DNA of 64,000 nucleotides from Diogma glabrata (GCA_963693315.1 OY856187.1:46580485-46644484), one strand, 5' to 3'. Positions 10,604 to 21,237 are shown, counted from the first letter of the stretch. The notes: generated by a model from the letters alone, not told the origin. Made by a program: numbers and translations.

Positions 10604-12130
10604 ATGGTTTTATTAAGTGATTTGAAGGTTCTTGAGTTAAAGAAAGAACTAGAACAACGTGGATTGGCAACAACCGGCAACAAAACTGAGTTGACGATAC
10701 GGCTTCGAGAAGCTATGGAAGCTAGTGGAGAAGTTGTGGAAAGTTACCAGTTTGGATTGATTAGTACAAATGCTGATTCAGTAGCAGTTGATGAAGAGAA
10801 AAGTTTTGTTGCAGAAACAACAACAACATTATTATCTGGAAACTGCGATTTTACGCAGTTAATGGCTATGATGCAACAGATGAGTTTGGACATCAGTCAA
10901 CAGATAATTGCCAATAAAGACGAGATGAATCAAAAATTTGATCAACAAAGCTGCAACATCAATCAACAGCTGGAGAAAGTCAACAATAATATGGCTGCAA
11001 ATAAGGAAGAGATCAGCTGCAACATCAATCAACAATTGGCTGCAAATAAAGAAGAAATCAGCTGCAACATCAATCAACAAATGGCTGCTACCAAAGAAGA
11101 GATTACTGCAACACTTGCTGCAAATAAAGATGAGATGAACCAGCAAATAAATGAGTTGAATATTAGCATAAATCAACACTTAGACGAGAAGCTTCTACAA
11201 ATGTCAACGGCATTTGATGTAAAAGTCGAGAAAATTCAAAGCGAAATTGAAGAATTTGAGCGTGACTTGAATAAAGTTGTAACTAAAGTTGACGATTTTG
11301 AGAAGAGGTTGCAGGATGTTGAAACAGCTAAAGTTACTTCACAGGTGGTACAACAGATAGCAAATATTAAATTGAAACCACCATCGTATGACGGTACCAC
11401 ATCTTTCGGCATCTTCAAGTTCCAGTTCGAGACCGCAGCAGATCAGAATGTTTGGAACGCTGAAAATCGTCTTGCTGCATTGATAGTTGCACTTAAAGGG
11501 GAAGCAGCTGAGGCATTACAGGCAGTACCAGAAAACGATCGCAAAAGTTATGCTGAAGTGATGAATGCGTTGGAACGAAAATATGGCAGCGACCACAAAA
11601 AGGAGCTATACCGGATCGAGTTAAAGGGTCGCTTGCAACGGAATGGAGAAAGCATTCAGGACTATTCTTCGGCAGTAGAACGCCTTGTACATTTAGCACA
11701 CTCGAATACTCCACCGAATTTTATGGAGAAAATGAAGATCGAGGCGTTTACTGATGGTATTCGTGATCCAGAAACACGAAAAGCAGTAATGTTGTCGCCA
11801 AAAGCAACATTCGCAGAAACTATTGCTTATGCCTTAACGAATGAAACTGCGCAAGCAATTATTAAACAATCAATTAAAATACGCCGGGTGGAGTTGGCTG
11901 ATGAAAACAACTACAAGTCAAGACCACGAGAGAGTATACGAAGTGATAGAATTCGATGCTGGTTATGTGGCAAGTTGGGCCATATTTCGAGAGAATGTCG
12001 AGATGTTAGAAGGAAACGAGCAAGATCAGCATCGCCTATGCAGCGACGTCAAGCAGAAGAACGGGTGCAGCAAGCTAGGGAAGACGATGGAGCAGCACCG
12101 CATCAGTTAAACTACAACGAGTCAGCCTAA
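10604..12130 (+). CDS. gag: Inner Gypsy Gag with N-terminal SAP-like motif
   Basis: This 508-residue structural protein would form the retrotransposon particle and package its RNA. Residues 6-40 (LKVLELKKELEQRGL, then TGNKTELTIRLREA) fit the SAP helix-extension-helix motif, known in other proteins for DNA or chromatin binding. Residues about 80-260 form a coiled coil that includes three repeats with the word SCNINQQ (DNA starts near 10951, 11017 and 11062). Residues about 265-420 resemble a retrotransposon Gag core. A CCHC knuckle CWLCGKLGHISREC lies near residue 450 in a basic tail. The start is the first ATG after the primer site. The frame ends at TAA 12128-12130, overlapping the pol frame, which is shifted by -1. 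Confidence 0.93.
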   Translation: MVLLSDLKVLELKKELEQRGLATTGNKTELTIRLREAMEASGEVVESYQFGLISTNADSVAVDEEKSFVAETTTTLLSGNCDFTQLMAMMQQMSLDISQQIIANKDEMNQKFDQQSCNINQQLEKVNNNMAANKEEISCNINQQLAANKEEISCNINQQMAATKEEITATLAANKDEMNQQINELNISINQHLDEKLLQMSTAFDVKVEKIQSEIEEFERDLNKVVTKVDDFEKRLQDVETAKVTSQVVQQIANIKLKPPSYDGTTSFGIFKFQFETAADQNVWNAENRLAALIVALKGEAAEALQAVPENDRKSYAEVMNALERKYGSDHKKELYRIELKGRLQRNGESIQDYSSAVERLVHLAHSNTPPNFMEKMKIEAFTDGIRDPETRKAVMLSPKATFAETIAYALTNETAQAIIKQSIKIRRVELADENNYKSRPRESIRSDRIRCWLCGKLGHISRECRDVRRKRARSASPMQRRQAEERVQQAREDDGAAPHQLNYNESA

Positions 12131-15100
12131 AGGGGCGTAAGCTGGCTCCCACAACCGATTGCCCCATAACCTTCATCCATGTTTCGAGATTGACAAGGGG
12201 AGGTGACAGCCTTACTGTTAGGGCTAATATTGATGGAAAAAGTTGTGTCATCACGTTAGATACGGGAGCAACAAATACAATTGTCCGCACTGATATTGTG
12301 AAAGGGAAACTAAAACCAGCAGGGAGATACCGGATGCGGACAGCTACTGGCGAAAGTGCAAGTGTTAAAGGAAAGAAAGTGGTCAACTTTGAAATCGGGA
12401 ATACTCACTTTCAACATGAAGTGGTTGTAGCTGACATTGTGGATGAAGTCATCCTGGGCATGGACTTCATGAGGCCAAATGGATTCGTTATTGATGCTGG
12501 CAAAGGAGTACTCACGTACGGAAATGTTGAGTTGCCACTCCAGTTTAATGGCGAAGATTCAAATTGTGTTCGTCGAATAATATTAGATCACAGGGAAAAG
12601 CTGCCACCCCAATCAGAAACAATTATTTGGGGAAAATTGGAAGGAGGTTCTGGGTCACCCAGGTTGTGGGTTGTGGAGGCCAACAAAGAAGAACATCAAA
12701 ATTGTAAAGAAGTCGTTATAGGGAAAACCTTAGTTAGATCGGATGCTGATTACAAAATACCAGTAAGAGTTTTAAATCTGTCAGATACCCAGAAAACAAT
12801 GAAGAAAGGATCAATCATAGGACAATGTGAAGAGGTAGCTAAAATAATAAAGTGCGAGCAGAAAAACATCAATTGCTCGGTCAACACAAAACAACAAAAG
12901 GCAGAAATGGAACAACTTGTGCAGAAATGGACAGAAGGGCTTTCAGAAGAGCAGAAGAAAGCAGTACGTCAATTGTTGGAGCAACACAAGTCTGTATTCT
13001 GCAGTTCACCTGAAGGAAATAGCAGAACCAATATGGTGAAACATCGTATTGACACCGGAGCAGAAAAGCCCATTCGTCAAGCACCAAGAAGATTACCATT
13101 GGCTAAAAGAGAGGAAGCTGATAAAATGGTAAGAGATATGAAAGAAGCTGGTGTAATTGAGCTTTCAGACAGTCCCTGGAGCTCACCTGTGGTGTTGGTT
13201 GGCAAGAAAGATGGGAGCTTGAGATTTTGTGTTGACTACAGGAAACTAAACATAGTTACTAAGAAGGATAGCTACCCATTGCCTAGGATTGATGATACAC
13301 TAGATACATTATCGGGTTCAAGATTGTTTTCAACACTGGATCTGCAGAGTGGTTACTGGCAGGTGGAAGTTGCGGAGGAAGATCGGGAGAAAACGGCGTT
13401 CAGTGTAGGTAATGGACTATGGCAATTTAATGTCATGCCATTTGGGTTATGCAACGCTCCCGCAACTTTCGAGAGATTAATGGAACGGGTACTTAAAGGC
13501 TTGCACTGGAAAACATGCCTTGTTTATTTGGATGACATCATCGTCATGGGCAAAGACTTTGATGACCACTTGAAGAACTTGGCGGAGGTACTGGAAAGGT
13601 TGCAAGCAGCTGGTTTAAAATTAAGTCCCAAAAAGTGTTCACTTTTCAAGGAAGAAGTAAAATATTTGGGACACAAGGTTACGGCAATGGGAATTCATAC
13701 AGATTCCGACAAGATTGCAGCAGTTATGAACTGGCCAAGACCAAAGAATCTACATGAACTACGAAGCTTCCTTGGATTGTGCACATATTACAGACGGTTT
13801 GTGCCAGGATTCGCCAACGTTGCCAAAAGTCTGCATGAGTTAACAAGAAAAGATAAAGCATTTGAATGGAATGAACCTCAGGAACAAGCATTTGTGGAGC
13901 TCCGAAGGAGATTGTGTACGGCTCCAATTCTATCCTATCCTATACCAAATGTTCAGTTTATTTTGGATACTGATGCCAGTAATGAAGGTATAGGAGGAGT
14001 ATTGTCGCAGAAAATAGATGGTCAGGAAAAGGTGATAGCTTATTTCTCGAAAATGTTATCAAAGCCGGAGCGAAATTATTGTGTTACCCGGAAGGAGTTA
14101 TTGGCCATTATGGAATGCGTCAAACATTTTCATAAATACTTGTATGGTCAGAAATTTCATCTCAGAACTGACCATGGTGCGTTAAGGTGGTTATTCCAGT
14201 TCAAAAATCCAGAGGGACAAGTAGCACGTTGGATCGAACGGTTGCAGGCGTACGATTTGGACATTGAACATCGAAAGGGTACTGCACATGGGAACGCTGA
14301 TGCATTATCGAGACGACCCTGTGAAGTTGAATGCAAGCATTGCAGTCGTCAAGAAAATAAGGAGAACATCATCGATGTACGATTACTACAAGTGCTACCT
14401 GACGATGAATGGACAGCTGAAGCCATAAGAAAAGATCAATTAGAAGATCCGGATCTTGCACCCATCATCGAGTTCAAGGAAAAGGGTTGCAAACCAGTAT
14501 GGGGAGAAATTTCTGATAAAACTCCAACTTTGAAGGCGTACTGGGCGCAATGGGACAGTCTCCAGTTAGAGAATGGATGCCTAAAGAGAGTATGGGAAAG
14601 CTCAGATGGCAAGATAAAGCAATCCCTTACAGTGGTACCAAAAGGGAAAATAGAAGCAGTACTAAGGGAGTATCACGAAGGAACGAGTGGAGGTCATCTT
14701 GGGATCAATAAAACTCTTGCAAAAATACGACAACGGTTTTACTGGGCGGGGACTCGGCAATCAATTGTGGAGTGGTGTCAAAAATGCGATAAATGTGCGG
14801 CGGTGAAAGGACCCGTACGAAGAAGTCATGGAAAAATGAAGCAATACAATGTAGGTGCTCCATTTGAAAGGATCGCAATGGATGTAGCGGGACCATTTCC
14901 AACAACTGATAATCAGAATAAATATGTGCTTGTGATCATGGACTACTTCAGTAAGTGGCCGGAAGTGTGTGCGATTCCCAACCAGGAAGCAACCACAATC
15001 GCTGAAGCTGTGATAAATAATTGGATTAGCCGCTATGGAGTTCCTATGGAGATCCACACCGATCAGGGACGGAACTTCGAGTCAGCTGTATTCCAGGAAA

Positions 15101-15732
15101 TTTGTCAAATGCTGGGGATTAACAAAACAAGGACGACAGCTTCACACCCACAGTCAGATGGGATGGTTGAGAGATTCAATGCTACTTTGGAGGAATTTCT
15201 AGCAAAAGTGGTCAGTAAGAATCAACGTAACTGGGATCAACACATTCCTTTATTTTTGATGGCATACAGATCAGCAGTTCATGACACCACGACCATGACA
15301 CCAGCTCAAACTATTTTTGGAAGTGATTTAAGACTTCCTGGTGACCTCAAATTTGGAGCGGTACCATCAACATCATTGTCTGCGCAAGAATACGTCAACC
15401 GAATCAGGAAGAACCTTGAGGATATTCACAATCTTGTTCGGCAGAAGATACAACTGACCAGTGATAAAATGAAAGCCCGATATGATATACGATCTAATAA
15501 TAAAGGTTTCGAAGAAGGACAATTAGTATGGCTACACAACCCACAACGAAAACGAGGGTTATCACCAAAACTGCAAGCTGCATGGGAAGGACCTTACAAC
15601 ATTATAACGAAGTTGAATGACGTGGTTTATAGAATTAAGAAAGGCCATCGAGGCAAAGCGAAAGTAGTACATTTGGAAAGATTGGCCTTATACAAAGGAG
15701 AGCTAGATCCTGTTCGGGACGAACAGGCTTAA
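12079..15732 (+). CDS. pol: Inner Gypsy Pol: protease, RT, RNase H, integrase
   Basis: The frame is open from 12079 and overlaps the end of gag by about 50 bases in the -1 frame, so it is probably made as a Gag-Pol frameshift product. A first near-start codon is TTG 12190. From 12190 it gives 1180 residues. The aspartic protease has LDTGATNTIV (residue about 24). The reverse transcriptase has DYRKLN, LDLQSGYWQV, MPFGLCNAPATF and the catalytic box YLDD. RNase H has DTDAS, ELLAI and RTDHGAL. The integrase has an HHCC zinc finger (GHLGINKTL to CQKCDKCA) and the D-D-E residues in MDVAGP, HTDQG and VERFN. A GPY/F-like WEGPYNI lies near the C-terminus. All key residues are present and there are no internal stops, so it may be active. 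Confidence 0.96.
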   Translation, partial: GRRWSSTASVKLQRVSLKGRKLAPTTDCPITFIHVSRLTRGGDSLTVRANIDGKSCVITLDTGATNTIVRTDIVKGKLKPAGRYRMRTATGESASVKGKKVVNFEIGNTHFQHEVVVADIVDEVILGMDFMRPNGFVIDAGKGVLTYGNVELPLQFNGEDSNCVRRIILDHREKLPPQSETIIWGKLEGGSGSPRLWVVEANKEEHQNCKEVVIGKTLVRSDADYKIPVRVLNLSDTQKTMKKGSIIGQCEEVAKIIKCEQKNINCSVNTKQQKAEMEQLVQKWTEGLSEEQKKAVRQLLEQHKSVFCSSPEGNSRTNMVKHRIDTGAEKPIRQAPRRLPLAKREEADKMVRDMKEAGVIELSDSPWSSPVVLVGKKDGSLRFCVDYRKLNIVTKKDSYPLPRIDDTLDTLSGSRLFSTLDLQSGYWQVEVAEEDREKTAFSVGNGLWQFNVMPFGLCNAPATFERLMERVLKGLHWKTCLVYLDDIIVMGKDFDDHLKNLAEVLERLQAAGLKLSPKKCSLFKEEVKYLGHKVTAMGIHTDSDKIAAVMNWPRPKNLHELRSFLGLCTYYRRFVPGFANVAKSLHELTRKDKAFEWNEPQEQAFVELRRRLCTAPILSYPIPNVQFILDTDASNEGIGGVLSQKIDGQEKVIAYFSKMLSKPERNYCVTRKELLAIMECVKHFHKYLYGQKFHLRTDHGALRWLFQFKNPEGQVARWIERLQAYDLDIEHRKGTAHGNADALSRRPCEVECKHCSRQENKENIIDVRLLQVLPDDEWTAEAIRKDQLEDPDLAPIIEFKEKGCKPVWGEISDKTPTLKAYWAQWDSLQLENGCLKRVWESSDGKIKQSLTVVPKGKIEAVLREYHEGTSGGHLGINKTLAKIRQRFYWAGTRQSIVEWCQKCDKCAAVKGPVRRSHGKMKQYNVGAPFERIAMDVAGPFPTTDNQNKYVLVIMDYFSKWPEVCAIPNQEATTIAEAVINNWISRYGVPMEIHTDQGRNFESAVFQEICQMLGINKTRTTASHPQSDGMVERFNATLEEFLAKVVSKNQRNWDQHIPLFLMAYRSAVHDTTTMTPAQTIFGSDLRLPGDLKFGAVPSTSLSAQEYVNRIRKNLEDIHNLVRQKIQLTSDKMKARYDIRSNNKGFEEGQLVWLHNPQRKRGLSPKLQAAWEGPYNIITKLNDVVYRIKKGHRGKAKVVHLERLALYKGELDPVRDEQA

Positions 15733-15743
15733 GTGGAGGGTAA
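15731..15743 (+). other. Polypurine tract of inner Gypsy
   Basis: The purine-rich run AAGTGGAGGGTAA lies directly before the 3' LTR, where plus-strand synthesis is primed. Confidence 0.7.
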
Positions 15744-16385
15744 TGTTACGAGTGCAGAAAAATCTAGACGATTACAGAAAGATCTAAACGATTACGGTCA
15801 CTTCCAGGAAAATAAAATCAACAAACAAGTTAATGAAATGAATATTGTTGTTGTTGTCTCTTCTTAGAAATAGGGTCAACATAAACGATTTTATGAATCA
15901 AATCAACATAACGTAAAATAATCGAGTATTCTAATGTTTTCTCAAGGTTTCTGGAAAGTGATGTCGAATTATCTAGAAGTATTGCAGAAGGTATATAAGA
16001 AAAATACCTTTTGTAGTTTTTAATTAGTTTATTTTAAACCTGCGATTGTGAAGTTAAAATTATAAAAGTGATCTTTAAATTAGTGAATAAAGTTATAAGT
16101 GTTATTGAGTAGAAATAATTTGTGTATTATTTTGAACGTTGAGTTACTGGAAATTTCTACAATAAACCGTTGGAGTTTCTGAAGCTGTTAAAAGAATATT
16201 CTAGCTAGGAATATTGTTTGCTGCATTGTTTTCCTGTTGTTGTGAAACAATTAAGGTGTTGAATACTTAATAAAACCTGGTGTGTTTGCTTACTAATCAG
16301 TGATCGAACTCAGAAAGAGATTGGGAATTGCGTTTATCGAATTGTGAGTAAGGCCAATTCGAAGGAAGTTTGGAAAAACGTAACA
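15744..16385 (+). repeat. 3' LTR of inner Gypsy
   Basis: A 642-bp LTR with one base difference from the 5' LTR, followed by the ATAT duplication at 16386-16389. Confidence 0.96.
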
Positions 16386-16389
16386 ATAT

Positions 16390-17145
16390 TGATGCGATTC
16401 TTAAGTTAAAGTCTCCAAGCAATAAAAAAGACCTAATGCGAATTTTGAGAATAACAAAATTTCTTGCACGATTTATTCCAAACCTATCTAAATTAACATA
16501 TAATTTACGTGAATTAACAAAAAATAATGTGAACTGGGAATGGAATGAATCTCATGAAAATGAACTTAACAATCTAAAAAAGATAATAACATCCCAACCA
16601 ATTTTAAAAATGTTTGAATATAGCAAGCCATGTGTAATACAGGCAGATGCATCGACAAAGAGGTTGGGCTGTGTCTTACTTCAGGACAATAGACCTATAT
16701 CTTATGCTTCAAGAAGCCTAACAAAATCAGAAGTCCGGTATTCGCAAATTGAGAAAGAACTCCTCGCTATAGTGTTTGCCACACAAAAATACCACCAATT
16801 TGTGTATGGAAGACCTATAGTAGTTCATAGTGATCACAAACCGTTGATGACAATTATTAAAAATGACATTGACAAAGCATCACTTAGACTGCAGCGTATG
16901 CTTTTAAAACTATTAAGATATAATATAACTATTCAATATATTCCGGGCGGAGATATGCTTGTAGCAGATGCTTTATCACGTGCAAGCTTAGAAGACACAC
17001 GCGAGTCTGATGAAGAGATGACGTACATAATAAATAATATAATTAGTAAAATATGTTTAATTAATGAGAAAAAGACAATATTTGAGAAAGAAAGCAATGA
17101 TGATGAAACATTGTCAATAGTCAAGAACCTTGTTATACACGGCTG
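16390..17145 (+). pseudogene. Outer Gypsy pol, part 2: RNase H
   Basis: Continues the frame cut at 9927 in the same phase. The start reads DAILKLKSPSNKKDL, the RT connection region. RNase H motifs follow: IQADASTKRLGCVL, QIEKELLAIVFA and VHSDHKPL. The region ends with the usual ADALSRA linker and an acidic stretch. At 17138-17145 lies the CACGGCTG target of the DNA transposon, and the frame resumes in phase at 19666. About 25 chance codons read into the transposon end. No decay is visible within this part. Confidence 0.93.
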
Positions 17146-19657
17146 CATAGGCGAAGCGTCTTTGGATGCTAGGGAAGCACTGCTTCCCTTTGAAACAGGC
17201 CGCTCTTTTTCAAATTAACGATTGTTTTTTAATAAAGATTTTATCAGCCATCATTCAATAAATTTTCAATACTTTAGTATTTATTTAAAATAAATGTTCA
17301 AAGTTTCTGTAAAATTATACAAATATTTCCATATAAATATTTATTATTATTATTATTTAATTATATTAATTCCTAATATTTATAAAAAAAACTTCAACGC
17401 AATCAAAATATTTATTTATTTCGTCCAAATAATATATAAGAAGCTGTCCAACTTGCAGCGTACGGAATTATAATATTTGTACGCAAAAAAAAAGAAGAAA
17501 CACAAATAGGAAAAGAAAAAACGAAAAAAATCAAACAAAAACCATAGCAGTAGATGCTGTGTTGCTTATAGCCTTAGAGTATATATAAATATAGAGAGAA
17601 CATAACTTTAAAATTGTATGAAGAGAGACATAAGAAATCGTGTTTGCTAAAATGTCATATTTAATTTCTCATTTCGCCATTTGCATTTCTGTTTATTTAC
17701 AACAACCAACTATTGTATTAAATTATAAATTAAAAACAATTAAATAATTTAAAACGAAACAAAAAGTACAATCTATTATTTTTAGTTGTGCTAATTTTTA
17801 TAAAATGAATGAAAATAATTACGAGAGTATTTTACATTTATTGTGTTATTTCCAGTGATTTTATAATAGTGAACATTTTATTATTTTATAATGCAAATGT
17901 GCAAATATTTAAGTTATGTATACATCCTGAAAGTATATTATGAAAACTAGCTGGCGACCAACTTTTCATTATTGTGTAGTTTATTTTTAATAGATAAAAG
18001 ATTAAAATTTATATATTTGGTTAGAATCAAATCCTAATCTGTCATTTTTCTTGTTTCTTTTTATATAGTAGCAGTGAGGGAGAAACTATTATTTTTTTGT
18101 GGTAGGTTTTTTTCTTATAGATTTAAAAGAAACTCGCAATAATTGTACAATTTTGAATCAAATGAAAAATTTATGCACGTCTTTGGAAAGACAAACCGGT
18201 TTCTCTCTCAGAGAAATAAAGGAAAACAAACAAACAAAAAAACGATTTGACAGAAGATCAATCACCATTAATATTAGTTATGGTGTTCGGTTGCTTATAG
18301 CATATCATATACTATCATAGTAGTGCTATGGTAAATCTGTTTTGTTTTAGCTTATATGTACTTGTTTAATTGTTTTAGCTAAGTTTTACTACTTTACATC
18401 AAAGTATGTATTGATTTTTATTAAGAATTTGGATTTATTGTTTGAATTACAAATGTTTGAATAAATAATTATGGTGCATTATTAATTAAAAATTATTGCA
18501 GAACAGTTTCCAAACCAGTTTTGTTTTAATATATCAACATATTTTTCAATAAGAAAATAGAAGACCTACTGATTTCTAAATTATGGAAGTATTTGTCTTC
18601 TTTTGAACCATTTTCGTGGTTCTATTTCTCGATTGTTTGTTAGGATTGGACCAATCAACAAATACAATAATTTTTTCCCTTGGTGAATTTCAATAATATA
18701 AAACCATAGTCCATACTTTGATATATTAAGCAAAGAAATTTTTTCATGTATCTGATGAGATGAGCTGCTTTGTAACAACCATATTTATGTTCCAATATTA
18801 GTACATATAAATAAATGCAATTTTTAAAATGAGGCAAGGGGATCATGTTTTTTCCGCAAAATTTATTTATTTTCCTTGCCGTTTTGTGCATTGATAATTT
18901 CATAGCAAACAACTGCTTCGGATATTAAATAAAAACTGTTCCTTTAGAACAAAATAACTTAAAAGTTTTGAGTAGATCACAAATGGAACGCATAAACTTT
19001 AAAAATATTTCAAATATAAATACACAATTTTATTCTTATTTTAAAATAATTATTTTGAGCTTATGATTGATCTGACTAGTCCATTATTATTTTGATCTGA
19101 CTAGTCCATTTTATTATAAAAAATACAAAAACATGTTTGTAGCCGCCGATCTAAATAAATTAGTAAAATGAAATGCTTTTCAATTACACAACTTTCTCGA
19201 GGGAGAGTAGATTAAAGTGAAACAAGTTTGATCTTCAATGGTAAGCGTCTTTAGTTAAAAGTAATAGAAAAATATGCAAAAAATATATTTTTCTACAATA
19301 GCAAATGAATTCTATTTTCATGCAGATTTAATCTCCTTTGAAAATCGTTTTTTCCTCTAGTGTATAAAATCATATTCGCTAGATAACAAATTGTAGTTGC
19401 TAAGGTATCTTCATCAAATAGTTTTTAAGACAAAGTAACCATGAAAAATAGAATATGAATTTTAAATGGTATGTCGTCGATTTTCAATTAAATAATTTAT
19501 AATAAATATCATTCACAAAAAAGCAGCGTTTCCATATCTTGTAGCAAAACGTACTATGTTTCTTAAAATAGGCTATTTTTGAGTTTTAATAGTAGTTATT
19601 GTGGAATATTATTTAGAACGCAGCATCCCATTCTTAAAAACTCGCTCTTCGCCTATG
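17146..19657. mobile_element. Non-autonomous DNA transposon, 8-bp target duplication
   Basis: This 2512-bp insertion has perfect 11-bp inverted ends CATAGGCGAAG, followed by a weaker match (GCG and GGGATGCT words). It lies in an 8-bp direct duplication CACGGCTG (17138-17145 and 19658-19665). Removing it with one target copy restores the outer Gypsy phase. Frames inside are at most 85 codons and show no transposase motif, so it must have been moved by an enzyme from elsewhere. An 8-bp duplication fits the hAT or P superfamilies. The terminal CATAG is a poor match to the hAT ends I know, so the family is undetermined. Confidence 0.88.
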
Positions 19658-19665
19658 CACGGCTG

Positions 19666-20698
19666 GCCTATGAACTCAAAGAACCTTCCTATAAATATTA
19701 AACATTTTTTTAAGATAAAAGAAAATCTTAATGTTTCCGAGAATTTGTTATTCTTAGATCATAAATTTATTCCACCACTCAAATGTAGAAAATCAATCTT
19801 AGTTGACATTCACGAGCCACATCTAGGTATCGAAAAAATGAAGCTTAAAGCTAGGGAGATGTATTATTGGCCAGGGATGTCATTAGATATAGAAGAATTT
19901 GTAAATAATTGTATGTTATGTCAAAAATTCCGATCCAAAAATCAAAAAGAACCATTGACACATCATGAGCTCCCAAATTTTCCATGGGAAAGAATCTCAA
20001 TGGACATATTTGATTTTGCAAACAAATGCTATTTAATAGTGTATGATGCTTACTCAAATTGGCTTGAAGTGTTACCGCTACAAGATAAATCAATAACTTC
20101 GGTCATTAAACAACTTAAAATATTATTTGCTACATTCGGCTTCCCATGTTACATTTTAGCGGACAATGTCCCGTTTAACAGTAAACAACTTCATGAGTTT
20201 GCTCAGAATTGGAATATTAACTTAATATTTTCAAGCCCACACTATCCCCAAAGCAACGGTCTTTCAGAAAAAGGAGTCAGTATAGCAAAACAAATAATGA
20301 GAAAATTGGCTGATGAAGGAAAATTGGCCAATCTCCAATTAAGTTTGCTCGAATATAGAAATAGTCCTCTGTCAAACTTAGGTTGTTCTCCTGCTCAATT
20401 GTTTCTGGGAAGATGTCTGAAAACTAAATCAATACTTCCTACGAACAAATTATTTCCTGCACTAATAAGGTCGGATGACGTAACCAGGGAACGAATCTTA
20501 ATTAGGAAAAATCAAAAGCACTATTATGATAGAAATGCTAAAGAATTGCCACCTACAAATAAAAATGAAAATATTATGTTACAGGATTTTAGGTCAAAAA
20601 CATGGCATCCTGCAAAATTAATTAAACAAGAAGATAACAAAACCTATATTGTAAAAAACGTAGCTGGTAATATTTTGAGAAGAAATAGAAAATTTTGA
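19666..20698 (+). pseudogene. Outer Gypsy pol, part 3: integrase
   Basis: Continues part 2 in phase with PMNSK and codes for the integrase. The zinc-finger histidines are in IHEPHLGIEK and the cysteines in CMLCQ. The core aspartates are in SMDIF and ILADN, and the glutamate in GLSEKGV. The ADNVPFNS box departs from the more common SDNGPPF form but keeps the catalytic D. The frame ends in TGA at 20696-20698, and the last part of the protein lies in the -1 frame (20695-20964). The tail frame could therefore be reached by a frameshift or reflect an indel. An upstream ATG at 19601 lies in the transposon and is not a real start. Confidence 0.92.
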
Positions 20699-20964
20699 AT
20701 AAATCTAAAATAGAATACAAAAATGATGGTCATTCTAACATGTTAACAAGTCTTGATATTAATAATAATAATAATCACAGTAATTATAATAATAATGAAT
20801 TAGCAATGAATTGTAATAATAATAATGAATTAGGAATGCATTGTAATAATAATAATAATAATAATAATGAATTTTTAAATCAAAATGAAGCTGAACATGC
20901 AGTAATTACTACGCGTTCATGTAGAATTGTTAAAACACCGTTATACTTAAATGATTATATATAG
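20695..20964 (+). pseudogene. Asn-rich C-terminal tail of outer Gypsy Pol
   Basis: This 89-codon frame carries AAT/AAC runs encoding polyasparagine. It ends with TTRSCRIVKTPLYL, which resembles the TRSGR-type basic C-terminus that I recall from Mag-like Gypsy polyproteins. It overlaps the stop of part 3 in the -1 frame, next to an AAAATTTT run, and is therefore best read as the displaced end of the same protein and not a separate gene. The Asn runs come from an AAT microsatellite that has probably expanded. Confidence 0.75.
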
Positions 20965-20996
20965 AAAAAAAAAAAAAAAAAAAAAAACAGAAAACG
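20965..20996 (+). other. A23 run and polypurine tract of outer Gypsy
   Basis: 23 consecutive A residues (20965-20987) followed by CAGAAAACG up to the 3' LTR. The long A run is probably an expansion of the normal purine tract. Confidence 0.7.
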
Positions 20997-21237
20997 TGTA
21001 ATAGATTAAGTTGATACACAAAGTGTTTGTGTTGTGGGTAAAACTGTATGTTTTACATTTGGCAATATAAGAGATATGCTGCTATGGTTAAAATAGAGAT
21101 ATGTCAAAATAAACCATAGAGAGATATAAAAAAGCGCATTGTAATTGTTGTAACCTAAAAAAGCAATAAAGGAATAAAACAAAACATTATAAAATTAAAA
21201 GGTATATATTTATTTATTGTAATACACAAATAATACA
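20997..21237 (+). repeat. 3' LTR of outer Gypsy
   Basis: A 241-bp LTR with two base differences from the 5' LTR, followed by the target duplication ATTTA (21238-21242). Confidence 0.95.

Larger units (their letters stand above)
9928..16385 (+). mobile_element. Inner Gypsy LTR retrotransposon, near intact
   Basis: This 6458-bp element is inserted in the RT region of the outer Gypsy. Its LTRs are 642 bp each and differ at one base by eye (GGAAAATG versus GGAAAGTG). The target duplication is ATAT (9924-9927 and 16386-16389). It carries a gag frame and a pol frame without internal stops, a primer-binding site and a purine tract, and no env-like ORF. The almost identical LTRs and open frames mark it as a very recent insertion that may still be active. 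The family has at least two solo LTRs in the window (4341 and 49773). Confidence 0.97.
7654..21237 (+). mobile_element. Outer Gypsy LTR retrotransposon, interrupted twice
   Basis: The element is bounded by 241-bp direct LTRs (7654-7894 and 20997-21237) that differ at only two bases by eye. It sits in a 5-bp duplication ATTTA (7649-7653 and 21238-21242). The order is LTR, primer-binding site, one gag-pol frame, purine tract, LTR. Without the two insertions (9928-16385 plus one ATAT, and 17146-19657 plus one CACGGCTG) it is about 4.6 kb. The two-knuckle gag fused in frame to pol, and the integrase type, resemble insect Gypsy elements of the Mag group. That assignment is from memory of the family and has not been tested by phylogeny. 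It can no longer make a full protein. Confidence 0.93.

Noticed and set aside
8245..15057. Minus-strand frames inside both Gypsy elements
   Set aside because: Shadows of the plus-strand gag and pol genes.
20695..20964. Stand-alone Asn-rich gene
   Set aside because: Its end resembles a Gypsy Pol C-terminus and it overlaps the Pol stop in the -1 frame, so it is part of the retrotransposon.
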